A stretch of DNA of 64,000 nt from Methylobacillus flagellatus KT (GTDB lineage: Bacteria; Pseudomonadota; Gammaproteobacteria; Burkholderiales; Methylophilaceae), in the NCBI RefSeq assembly GCF_000013705.1, contig NC_007947.1, positions 372,001-436,000 of the forward strand. Direction: 5' to 3'. Each line of letters opens with the position of its first letter. Positions within the stretch are counted from its first letter, which is position 1. Made by a program: the position numbers and the translations under genes. This document shows, piece by piece, positions 1 through 8,810 of this stretch. Below the pieces are notes generated by a model. It made no database searches, had not been told where the DNA came from, and worked only from the letters and a program-made list of their open reading frames with translations.

Positions 1-239
1 AGCAAGGTGGTGGTTGGGTTCGTCATAGCCTGCATTATCGCAGGTGAAAGCAGCGAAGAGAACCGCAGTCGTGACGCTGCAGACGGGCCTTTTTAGTGCA
101 TAATTGTAAACAGATGTAAAAAATGCACTTTGAGTGAACTATCCTGCCAAGGCCCGGTCTTATTTTCCAGACGACGCACTCGTCTCCCGCTTTCCTCCCT
201 GAGCGGGAAGCCTTATCCCAATGAGGCTTAAATGCTTAA
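1..239. other. Non-coding stretch upstream of terminator
   Basis: No convincing reading frame is present. A T-run after a GC-rich segment near 86-96 and the strong hairpin at 240-275 mean that a short transcript, possibly a small RNA of about 120-160 nt, could end here. No conserved RNA family was recognised and no good -35 hexamer was found, so this is only a candidate region. Confidence 0.25.
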
Positions 240-275
240 CCCCGATTTTACTCCCCTTTAATCGGGGTTTTTTTT
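240..275 (+). terminator. Rho-independent terminator
   Basis: An 8-bp perfect stem, CCCCGATT (240-247) paired with AATCGGGG (260-267), is followed by eight T residues on the plus strand (268-275). It ends a plus-strand transcript whose source lies in the first 240 bases or before the window. Confidence 0.85.
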
Positions 276-475
276 GCCTGTCGCATATACAATATATAGA
301 ACATGCCAAGCAGGCAATTGATTCTGCTGTTAATAATAATCGCTAATCAATCAATTGCGAGTATATGCCTAATTTATTCTAGGTGGTGAAAATATTCTGA
401 CTGTCAAATGTGACGAATTGACGGCAGTGGGAACCATCGGCCAGTGGGATGCAACTGAGTGAGCATGGTAGGAAA

Positions 476-506
476 TAAAAAGCCCCGGAAAACCGGGGCT
501 TTTTAT
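476..506 (-). terminator. Terminator of the groESL operon
   Basis: The stem AGCCCCGG (481-488) pairs with CCGGGGCT (493-500) around a four-base loop. A-rich sequence on the left gives a U-tract in the minus-strand transcript, and five T residues on the right would let it work both ways. It lies 45 bp past the groEL stop. Confidence 0.85.
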
Positions 507-550
507 TTAGCATGGCTGCCTTGTGGCGGCAGCCTGTGAGCGTGGCTGAA

Positions 551-2185
<1,635 letters not shown>

Positions 2186-2231
2186 TTATATCTCCTAATA
2201 AACTTGTTTGAGCTAACGTTGTGCCACTAAT

Positions 2232-2522
2232 TTAGGCCTCTACAATACCCAGAATGTCATCTTCACGAAGTACCAGTACTTCTTCGCCATTTACTTTGAC
2301 GGCCTGGCCGGCATACTTGCCAAACAACACCTTGTCACCCACCTTGACGTCCAGGGGAATGGATTTGCCGTTGTCGTCCTTCTTGCCTGGACCAACAGCA
2401 ATCACTTCACCTTGATCTGGTTTTTCAGCCGCTGTGTCAGGAATGACGATGCCGGATGCGGTCTTGCGCTCTTCTTCCAGCCGTTTCACGATAACGCGGT
2501 CTTGCAATGGACGAATTGCCAT
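2232..2522 (-). CDS. groES: Co-chaperonin GroES (Hsp10)
   Basis: This 96-residue cap of the GroEL chamber has the family's normal length. It contains the mobile-loop segment around [18 protein letters not shown] and the C-terminal [15 protein letters not shown] lies just before the start. It is the first gene of groES-groEL and directly downstream of the dual heat-shock control region at 2593-2648. Confidence 0.99.
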   Translation of the reverse strand: MAIRPLQDRVIVKRLEEERKTASGIVIPDTAAEKPDQGEVIAVGPGKKDDNGKSIPLDVKVGDKVLFGKYAGQAVKVNGEEVLVLREDDILGIVEA

Positions 2523-2592
2523 GTGTTTTTCTCCTAAAATCTTTGAATGATCATTGATTGGGTTTGTTACAAGTTTTGGTTGCTAGGGTGAT

Positions 2593-2619
2593 TTAGCACT
2601 CAACCCTATCGAGTGCTAA
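2593..2619 (-). promoter_or_regulatory. CIRCE element (HrcA operator)
   Basis: A perfect 9-9-9 inverted repeat, TTAGCACTC-N9-GAGTGCTAA, matches the HrcA-binding CIRCE consensus at every arm position. It lies about 70 bp before groES and overlaps the expected transcription start of the sigma-32-like promoter at 2621-2648, so HrcA bound here would block initiation. Confidence 0.97.
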
Positions 2620-2620
2620 T

Positions 2621-2648
2621 AATAGGGGCGGCATGGCAGTTTTTCAAG
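2621..2648 (-). promoter_or_regulatory. Sigma-32-type heat-shock promoter of groESL
   Basis: Read on the minus strand, CTTGAAA (2642-2648) and CCCCTATT (2621-2628) are separated by 13 bp. This fits the RpoH pattern CTTGAAA and CCCCATnT with a 13-17 bp spacer. The CIRCE element begins 1 bp downstream, so positive (RpoH) and negative (HrcA) heat control are combined on one promoter. The assignment is from pattern only. Confidence 0.8.
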
Positions 2649-2881
2649 GGCGTGTGTTGAATTTGTTCTATTGCTGCGGCTAGCAACCGGATTTTTGCCG
2701 CGCCATTCATGGGGTATAGATGGCGTTAAAGTGCTTGATTTCTCAGCCCGCTAGTCACTAGGACCCTCGATAGGGATAAATAATTTTTGTCACAGATAAA
2801 TGGTTGCCATGGATTGTAATATCATGCTGAAAGTGTACTATACAGTTTAGTATTTATTCATTGCGCAGGGAGATGTCGGGT

Positions 2882-3415
2882 ATGCGGTTAATTGTGAATG
2901 GGTTGTTGGGCATATTGCTGGGCTTGGTCGCAGCGGGGGGCGTCCTTGCCGCTGAGGACAGCCCCAAGGTCGTCGTGTTGGCGTTCGAGCTCAATGATCT
3001 GACCGGCTTGCCCAATGCACCGGAAGAGTTGCAGCGCATCGAGCTGTTATCCACCACGTTCAAGCAGGAGCTCAAGGCTCAAGGCGTGAATATGGTGCCG
3101 GAAGGGGAGAGGGTGAGGGCTGAGATTGAGCGTAATTCGCCGACTTATCTCTACGATAATGTGGAAACGGCAATTGAGCTCAACAAGGAAACCGGGGCGG
3201 ACTACCTCATCATTGGCGTCGCCTTGAAGCCTACCTATTTATTCGTCTATCCGCGGATCATTATGGTGGATGTTGGAAAGCGGGCTGTCGTGATGTCCCG
3301 CTACATGCAGCTGGAGAGTTCGTGGAGTGATCAGCAAACCACTATTCGCACGGCGGAGAAGCTAGCCCAATTGGTCAAGGCCAGACTGGACAAGCTCGGC
3401 GCAGCAGCCCCATAA
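2882..3415 (+). CDS. Exported protein of unknown function (DUF2380/DUF3280-like)
   Basis: A protein of about 177 residues with an N-terminal signal peptide (MRLIVNGLLGILLGLVAAGGVLAAED) and a mature domain starting VVVLAFELND. The ATG at 2882 was chosen because AGGGAG lies 9 bp upstream and the signal peptide then starts cleanly; a TTG frame opens 21 bp earlier. The fold resembles small periplasmic DUF2380/DUF3280 proteins found in methylotrophs and other proteobacteria. That link is from memory and the function is unknown. It is monocistronic, and its promoter region lies back to back with groESL. Confidence 0.75.
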   Translation: MRLIVNGLLGILLGLVAAGGVLAAEDSPKVVVLAFELNDLTGLPNAPEELQRIELLSTTFKQELKAQGVNMVPEGERVRAEIERNSPTYLYDNVETAIELNKETGADYLIIGVALKPTYLFVYPRIIMVDVGKRAVVMSRYMQLESSWSDQQTTIRTAEKLAQLVKARLDKLGAAAP

Positions 3416-3505
3416 CAGGTTTGATGATGCTGGAATGAATGGTATATGGCCGAACGAATGGCAAGTTCCTATGCCAGGATAAGCCGCATGGTTCAAAGGT
3501 GACGC

Positions 3506-4297
3506 ATGGATTTACTCAGCAGTCCACGGTTGGTCCACATGATGGCGGCCTGCAGCAAGAAGCCTGCGGAGAGGCTGCTTGCTTTGTATCCTCTTCTGGA
3601 TAGCTGGCTCAATGCGCCCGGTAGTCGGGACATGGTTCGGGTGCAGTATTCATCGCCAGACGCTTTGGCCCGGGCTTGCTCTGCACTGGGCGCGCATCTG
3701 CTTCCTTTTGCCTTGGAGGCAAAGCTGCAGCACCCTCCTGCTGTCATTGCAAAGCTGATGGTCTTGCTGCAGGGGGCAATCGCCGAGGAGTTGCGCAATC
3801 CCGGCCAAGGGGCCTTGTCCAGTGCTCAGTTGGCAGCCAGGATGGTATTGGAGGAAGCGAAGCCGTCGTGGATGACAAGCGTAGAAGAGTCCTGGATGGC
3901 GGGCGGGTATGTTGCCACCGCAGTTGTGCTGGCCATTCTCGGCATACATTTCTGGCCTGCCGGAGTTCCGCCCGAGGTTGAGCCGGCCTGGCAGAGCGCC
4001 GGATACCATGAGGCTGATGTTGCCATCGAACCGGCACTGCTCATCAAGGTGCTTGCGCTCAAAAGCGATATTGCGTCGGGCACCTGCCCGGCTCCTGGCT
4101 TTGCGAGTGTTCCCGGTGATCAGCTTGCGGTCTACATGCATATCGTTCAGTCCGGCCTCTCCAACAATCAGGCCCGTCAGGGGCTGGATGGTCAGAAGCT
4201 GGAGTCGTTTCTGGCATGGTACGCACAACATCGGGCCTGGGAGTGTTATTCCAAGTCGCAAAGCAAACAGAAGACGATATTGGGGATGGGAGCGTGA
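3506..4297 (+). CDS. Hypothetical membrane-anchored protein
   Basis: A 263-residue protein that I do not recognise. The first about 125 residues are helical and cytoplasmic-looking. One hydrophobic segment follows (around residues 131-150, YVATAVVLAILGIHFWPAG), then a soluble C-terminal part with two Cys residues. The stop codon is 1 bp before the ATG of the downstream TetR-type gene, so the two are probably co-transcribed and functionally linked. No catalytic motif is visible. Confidence 0.7.
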   Translation: MDLLSSPRLVHMMAACSKKPAERLLALYPLLDSWLNAPGSRDMVRVQYSSPDALARACSALGAHLLPFALEAKLQHPPAVIAKLMVLLQGAIAEELRNPGQGALSSAQLAARMVLEEAKPSWMTSVEESWMAGGYVATAVVLAILGIHFWPAGVPPEVEPAWQSAGYHEADVAIEPALLIKVLALKSDIASGTCPAPGFASVPGDQLAVYMHIVQSGLSNNQARQGLDGQKLESFLAWYAQHRAWECYSKSQSKQKTILGMGA

Positions 4298-4298
4298 T

Positions 4299-4853
4299 AT
4301 GGCCGGGCGAATGAGGGAATACATCCTGGAGGTTGCCGGAGACCTGTTTTCCAGGCAAGGCATCCATGCGACGAGCATAGATAGCATTGCCGCCCAGGCT
4401 CGGGTGGCCAAGGTCACCTTGTATAAATATTTCAAATCGAAAGAGCTTCTTATCATTGAGTATCTCCGTACCCAAGAAGACAGGCTTTGGCAAAGGCTGG
4501 CTGCAGTCCCGCGTCAGGAAAGTGCTCGGGCTGAGCTGGAAGCGCTGGCTACCGGCCTGCTGGATATCATCGGGGAAAAGGATTTCAAGGGGTTTGCTTC
4601 ACTCAAGGCCGGCGTGGAGTTCCCCCAATCGGACCATCTGGTCAATCAGGCCTCCAGGGAGTTTTCCCGGCAGCTGCGAAGCCAGTTTGTGGAATTGGCA
4701 CGCAAGGCCGGCATCAAGCAGGCGGAAACCTTGGCATTGCAACTGGCGCTAGTGGAGGAAGGTGCTGCGATGATGGAAAAAGGCCCGCAAGGCAATGCAT
4801 CCATCCGCCATGCCAAATCTCTGGTCAGGACCTTGATCCATCACTCAGATTGA
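4299..4853 (+). CDS. TetR/AcrR family transcriptional regulator
   Basis: A 184-residue regulator. The N-terminal helix-turn-helix of the TetR family is clear (about residues 5-50: AGDLFSRQGIHATSIDSIAAQARVAK, then VTLYKYFKSKELL). The C-terminal half is the variable ligand-sensing and dimerisation domain. The start at 4299 follows the preceding gene's TGA by one base and has GGGAGCG upstream. A longer frame reaching back to 3909 overlaps the preceding gene and is rejected. Ligand and target are unknown; its cotranscribed membrane protein is the likeliest partner. Confidence 0.9.
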   Translation: MAGRMREYILEVAGDLFSRQGIHATSIDSIAAQARVAKVTLYKYFKSKELLIIEYLRTQEDRLWQRLAAVPRQESARAELEALATGLLDIIGEKDFKGFASLKAGVEFPQSDHLVNQASREFSRQLRSQFVELARKAGIKQAETLALQLALVEEGAAMMEKGPQGNASIRHAKSLVRTLIHHSD

Positions 4854-5203
4854 GTATGCCCCTGCTTTGGGCGGCGGATGTGTCGTACCCCTATTAAGCC
4901 AAGCCGTAAGTTCACTAAGGTGAGGATAATCTGTTTTGTTGCAGGGCGCCTAGGCCCATTCTCAGCGATAGTAATCGACGGGCGTCACTTTCTCGATTTG
5001 GAGAAGGCACCATAGACACGGTGTGCCCATTCGCATGGGTTTCCTCTTGGCTGCGAACATGTCAATGCTACATGATGACAGTGGATGGCAATATCGGATC
5101 TGAGATTGCTGCGGAGCTGGTAAATCTTCCCCTCCGGAAAGAGGGGGGGCCCCTATGTGCATCCTGATTGAGCCGGTATGCCCAATCAGGATGGCGGGGC
5201 TTA
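4854..5203. other. Intergenic region between convergent genes
   Basis: About 350 bp with no supported gene. It holds an inverted repeat near its right edge (5161-5192) and a GGGGGGG run. Nothing else was recognised. Confidence 0.5.
5161..5192 (-). terminator. Inverted repeat, possible terminator
   Basis: ATCCTGATTG (5161-5170) and CAATCAGGAT (5183-5192) form a perfect 10-bp stem 12 bp past the stop of the flavin oxidoreductase gene. There is no clear T-run, so it may be a 3'-end stabilising hairpin rather than an intrinsic terminator. Confidence 0.5.
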
Positions 5204-6310
5204 TCAGCGCTGTCGCGGATCGTGGTAACGCGCCAGCCAATGGGCATAAGGTGGAGGCAGCACCCAGGCCGGATCTTTCTTGTTCAGCTCCTTCGCCGCC
5301 TGGTAGGTCCAGTGCGGGTTCTCGAGATGGGCACGACCTATCATGGCGATGTCCAGCTGTTCGTTACGGATAGCCTGGTCAGCAAGGTCGGGCGCGCCAA
5401 AGCCCCAGGCAGACGATACCGGGATACCGGCCTCGTTGCGCACGCGTTGGGCAATCGGGGCAAGGAACGCAGGTCCCCAGGGAATCTTGGCTTCAGGTGT
5501 GCTGAAGCCGATGCTGACGCTGAGCATGTCCAGGCCCAGTTGTTTCCATTCATTGACCAGCTGGATGGATTCGCTCAGGGTCTGTTCATCCTGCCCGTCG
5601 AATTCCAGCACGCCGAAACGTGCGGTCAAGGGCAGGTGTTCCGGCCAGGTCTGGCGCACAGCAGCCAGGGTCTCACGCGTGAAGCGGCCTCGGTTCTCGA
5701 GAGTGCCGCCATATGCATCGGTTCGCAGGTTGGAATGGGTAGAGGTGAAGCTCTGCGCCAGGTAACCATGGGCGAAATGTAGCTCCAGCCATTCGAAACC
5801 GGCTTCAAGCGCGCGACGGGCGGCATCGACGAAATTTTGCTGCACGCGCTGGATATCAGCGATCGTCATCTCAGTCGGCACGCGTGGCAGCAATCCGCCG
5901 AATGCCTTGGCTGATGGTGCGATAGGCTGCCATCCGCGAGCATCGCCTTCGGGAATGTGGTCGTCACCTTCCCAGGGAACATTGGCGCTGGCTTTCCGGC
6001 CTGCGTGGGCGATCTGGATACCGGGCACGGCCCCGGCTGCCTTGATTGCAGCTGCGATCGAACGCAACTGTTCCGCTTGCGCGTCATTCCACAAGCCCAG
6101 GCAGTGCGGAGTGATGCGTCCTTCAGGTGCAACGGCGGTGGCTTCGACGATCACGAGGCCGCTGCCGCCGCGCGCAAGCGAAGCGTAGTGGGCTCGGTGC
6201 CAATCATTGGCCAGGCCGTTGGTCGCCATGTATTGGCACATGGGAGGTACTGCAATGCGGTTTCTTAATTCGACATCTTTCAGCTTGTATGGAGAAAATA
6301 GGTCTGCCAT
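5204..6310 (-). CDS. NADH:flavin oxidoreductase, Old Yellow Enzyme family (YqjM/XenA type)
   Basis: A 368-residue FMN-dependent TIM-barrel ene-reductase. The N-terminal LFSPYKLKDVELRNRIAVPPMCQY, the substrate-site pair in LELHFAHGYLAQSFTS and the FMN-binding C-terminal MIGRAHLENP place it in the YqjM/XenA class, including the Cys in PPMCQY. These enzymes reduce activated C=C bonds and some nitro compounds with NAD(P)H. The ATG at 6310 follows AAAGGA by about 6 bp; a frame extending to 6391 is not needed. It is divergent from an ArsR regulator, which probably controls it through the palindrome at 6378-6409. Confidence 0.93.
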   Translation of the reverse strand: MADLFSPYKLKDVELRNRIAVPPMCQYMATNGLANDWHRAHYASLARGGSGLVIVEATAVAPEGRITPHCLGLWNDAQAEQLRSIAAAIKAAGAVPGIQIAHAGRKASANVPWEGDDHIPEGDARGWQPIAPSAKAFGGLLPRVPTEMTIADIQRVQQNFVDAARRALEAGFEWLELHFAHGYLAQSFTSTHSNLRTDAYGGTLENRGRFTRETLAAVRQTWPEHLPLTARFGVLEFDGQDEQTLSESIQLVNEWKQLGLDMLSVSIGFSTPEAKIPWGPAFLAPIAQRVRNEAGIPVSSAWGFGAPDLADQAIRNEQLDIAMIGRAHLENPHWTYQAAKELNKKDPAWVLPPPYAHWLARYHDPRQR

Positions 6311-6377
6311 TGTCATTCCTTTTGCGTAGTGACGGGTGGTTGTGAACAAGCATATTCCTGAGGACATCAGGAGTTGT

Positions 6378-6409
6378 TTCCATAGTTCCAAAATATTCGA
6401 ACCATGGAA
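6378..6409. promoter_or_regulatory. Candidate operator for the ArsR-type regulator
   Basis: TTCCATAGTTC (6378-6388) and GAACCATGGAA (6399-6409) form an 11-bp inverted repeat with a single mismatch around a 10-bp AT-rich spacer. It lies in the divergent intergenic region between the Old Yellow Enzyme and ArsR genes. This is the size and place expected for a dimeric winged-helix repressor site. The link to that regulator is inference. Confidence 0.65.
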
Positions 6410-6439
6410 ATATAGTAGCGGCTATGATAGATTTTGTCC

Positions 6440-6751
6440 ATGAGACAAATTAAACACCCTGCCATCGAGCAGGTGGAGCTGACAGACATCATGTATGCAC
6501 TTTCAGATCCGGCCCGAATGGAAATCGTCGGGCGTCTGGCACAGGCGGGACGACAGATGACGTGCGGCGAATTGGACCTGAACCGCCCCAAGTCGAGTAT
6601 GTCGCACCACTTCAAGATACTGCGTGCCGCCGGGCTGGTGGAAACCGTGATTGATGGCAAGGAGCACTTGAATTCCCTGCGGCTTGCCGAGATCGAGCAG
6701 AAGTTTCCCGGTGTGCTGTATGCCGTGCTCAAGACGATCAAGCTCCCCTGA
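6440..6751 (+). CDS. ArsR family winged-helix regulator
   Basis: A 103-residue single-domain regulator with an ArsR-type winged helix: LSDPARMEIVGRLAQ, the recognition helix CGELDLNRPKSSMSHHFKILRAAGLVE, and a wing at TVIDGKEHLNSLRL. No Cys metal site is visible in the recognition helix, so it is probably not a metal sensor. It resembles regulators paired with oxidoreductases. The ATG at 6440 is preferred over the upstream TTG. It is divergent from the flavin oxidoreductase gene. Confidence 0.9.
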   Translation: MRQIKHPAIEQVELTDIMYALSDPARMEIVGRLAQAGRQMTCGELDLNRPKSSMSHHFKILRAAGLVETVIDGKEHLNSLRLAEIEQKFPGVLYAVLKTIKLP

Positions 6752-6808
6752 TACATTCCCCTGCATTAAGTAAGATGTCTCATTATGTAGCAGTTTATGT
6801 AGCAGTGC

Positions 6809-6839
6809 AAAAAAATGGCCTGATTCAGTGAATCAGGCC
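6809..6839 (-). terminator. Rho-independent terminator (minus strand)
   Basis: GGCCTGATTC (6817-6826) pairs with GAATCAGGCC (6830-6839), a perfect 10-bp stem with a 3-base loop. The seven A residues at 6809-6815 become a U-run on the minus-strand transcript. It ends the small exported-protein gene at 6953. Confidence 0.8.
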
Positions 6840-6913
6840 CAGCGTGCAGAGTTTCGAGCTTTTCTACCAGCCTGCCCTTGATTGGAATTGAGCGTGGTTG
6901 ACGATGCCCAGCC

Positions 6914-6937
6914 AAACGCTGCTGGCCAGCAGCGTTT
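6914..6937. repeat. 24-bp perfect palindrome
   Basis: A self-complementary 24-mer centred on GGCC, with flanking AAACGCTGCT and AGCAGCGTTT arms. It lies 16 bp beyond the stop of the minus-strand gene at 6953. It may be part of the transcript end or a protein-binding site. Confidence 0.6.
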
Positions 6938-6952
6938 TGTTGGCTGCCTTGA

Positions 6953-7294
6953 TCAGCCTACATAGCGTTTGACCAGGAAGCCGTTTTTGGGATGTGCCAC
7001 ATAAACGAAATGCTTCCCCTGGTTGTGGTCCATTCGCTCAGCAGGAGCGTGGATGCGGTTGATGTTGAAACCATACTTGGGATGCGGACGGTTGTTGGTG
7101 ATGACGGCGACCTCCTTGGATGTTCCGATTGCCCGTGTTTCTGCAACGCGTGCATCGAAGGTGGCATTGAGTGGGCTGATATTGGCTGCCGCCAGCACTT
7201 GGCCATTGAGTAGCGCGTTGCCGTCTTGCGCTTGTACAAGCAAGGCAGAAGAGAACAGCAATGCGAAGGCTAAAATAGAAATGGCTTGTTTCAT
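6953..7294 (-). CDS. Small exported protein of unknown function
   Basis: A 113-residue protein with a clear signal peptide (MKQAISILAFALLFSSALLVQAQ) and a basic, His-rich mature part ending GKHFVYVAHPKNGFLVKRYVG. AGGAG precedes the ATG at 7294; a longer frame starts 21 bp upstream but lacks a ribosome site. I do not recognise the family. It lies downstream of the efflux operon on the same strand, 67 bp after the outer-membrane gene. Confidence 0.7.
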   Translation of the reverse strand: MKQAISILAFALLFSSALLVQAQDGNALLNGQVLAAANISPLNATFDARVAETRAIGTSKEVAVITNNRPHPKYGFNINRIHAPAERMDHNQGKHFVYVAHPKNGFLVKRYVG

Positions 7295-7361
7295 GATAAA
7301 TCTCCTAAAAATCAATGGATTAATATTAAGTTCTACCTTGTGCTACGGTTGATCGTCTCCT

Positions 7362-8810
7362 CTATTGCCAACCACCTCCCAACGCTCTGTATAAGTTGAT
7401 CATGGCCATGATTTGCTTCTGCTTGGTCTCGATAAGGTCCATCTTGGCCTCCAGCGCGTCACGCTGCGTCAGCAGCACTTCCATGTAATCCGCACGGGCG
7501 GATTGGAACAGTTGGTTGGATATCTCGATCGAGTTGGTCAGGGTGTCGACCTGGCGGTTTTTCAACTGGTAGTTCTTGTCGAGGTTGTCCAGGTTCGATA
7601 ACTGGGTGGCCACTTCGCTATAGGCGTTGATGATGGCCTGCTCGTACTCGTATGCGGCCCTGATCTGCTCGGCGCTGGCGTTTTTGTAGGTCGCGATGAT
7701 GGCGTTGCGGTTGACCAATGGCGCGATGAGGTCTCCGCCGAACGAGCCGGCAACCGATTCAGGCATGTTGAGCAGGTAGCGCGGGTTGAATGCCTGGAAC
7801 CCCAGCCCGGCCTTGAGGGCGAAGGATGGATAGAAATTCGCCTTCGCCACTTCGATATTGAGCTTGGCCGCTTCCAGCTCGAGTTGCGCCTGGCGGATGT
7901 CGGGACGGTTTTCCAGCAATTGGGAAGGTATGCCGACATCCAGTACCTTGGGCTTGATATCCATGAAGCCGGCAGAGGCCCGTGCTATCGGTTGCGGCGT
8001 GCGGCCCAGCAGGAAGTTGATGCGGTTTTCCGTCTCGACGATCTTCTGCTTCACCTCATAGCGCTGGCTCTGGTTTTTGTTGACTTCGGCCTCGAACCGC
8101 TTGACTGCGAGCGAGGTGGTGCGCGCATACTGCTGCAGCTCCCTCACGACGCCGAGCGCGTTTTCCTGGATCGCGATGTTCTTGTCCAGGTTGTCGAGCT
8201 CGTTGTCGAGCGCGAGCAGTTCGTAGTAGGCATTGGCGATTTCCGCCACCAGGTTGGTGACGAGAAAGCGTTTGCCCTCCACCGACGCCATGTATTCCAT
8301 GGTGGCGACCTTGGTGGCATTGCGCAGCTTCTTCCAGACATCCAGCTCCCAGGAAGCGACCAGGCCAAACTGGTAATTGCCGAAATATTTGGGGAAATGC
8401 TTGCCTTCCTTGATCTCCAGGCCTTCCTCGATGGCGCCGTTGCGGGTGTAGCGCGCGGTCTTCTCGGTTTCGGCGGTGGCGCCGATGCCGACCGAGGGCA
8501 GGTATTCGCCCTTGCGCGCCAGTATCTCGTTCTCGGCAACGCTGATGCGCTGCATGAGGATGTTGATCTCCTTGTTGTTGGCAATGGCGGTATCGATCAA
8601 GGCGGCCAGGTGCTGGTCCTCGAAGAACTCCTTCCAGTTGACGCGGGCCGCGCTGTCGGCACCGGCCGCGCTATTGTTCGCATGGCTGTAGTGCTCTGGC
8701 AGTGCGACCTGCGGTTCTTTTTTCGTGATCGTTGGGATGGCGCACGATTGCACCATGAGCGCCAGGCATCCCAACACGACAAGTTGAATGGCTTTATTCT
8801 TGGTCATCAT
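7362..8810 (-). CDS. Outer-membrane efflux lipoprotein, TolC/OprM family
   Basis: An outer-membrane channel of about 482 residues for a tripartite pump. The lipoprotein signal (VVLGCLALMVQSC) is followed by two outer-membrane efflux repeats; conserved segments include GEYLPSVG, LVAEIANAYYELLALDN, SQLLENRPDIRQAQLELEAAKLNIEVAKANFYPS and ARADYMEVLLTQRDALEA. The start was set at the MMTKNKA methionines (8810/8807), overlapping the end of the RND gene by about 15 bp. It is the third gene of the MFP-RND-OMF operon. Sequence texture is strikingly like Bacteroidetes homologues. Confidence 0.93.
   Translation of the reverse strand: MMTKNKAIQLVVLGCLALMVQSCAIPTITKKEPQVALPEHYSHANNSAAGADSAARVNWKEFFEDQHLAALIDTAIANNKEINILMQRISVAENEILARKGEYLPSVGIGATAETEKTARYTRNGAIEEGLEIKEGKHFPKYFGNYQFGLVASWELDVWKKLRNATKVATMEYMASVEGKRFLVTNLVAEIANAYYELLALDNELDNLDKNIAIQENALGVVRELQQYARTTSLAVKRFEAEVNKNQSQRYEVKQKIVETENRINFLLGRTPQPIARASAGFMDIKPKVLDVGIPSQLLENRPDIRQAQLELEAAKLNIEVAKANFYPSFALKAGLGFQAFNPRYLLNMPESVAGSFGGDLIAPLVNRNAIIATYKNASAEQIRAAYEYEQAIINAYSEVATQLSNLDNLDKNYQLKNRQVDTLTNSIEISNQLFQSARADYMEVLLTQRDALEAKMDLIETKQKQIMAMINLYRALGGGWQ

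Noticed and set aside
3909..4298. Long N-terminal extension of the TetR regulator
   Set aside because: It overlaps the preceding gene in another frame. The HTH domain begins properly at the ATG at 4299.
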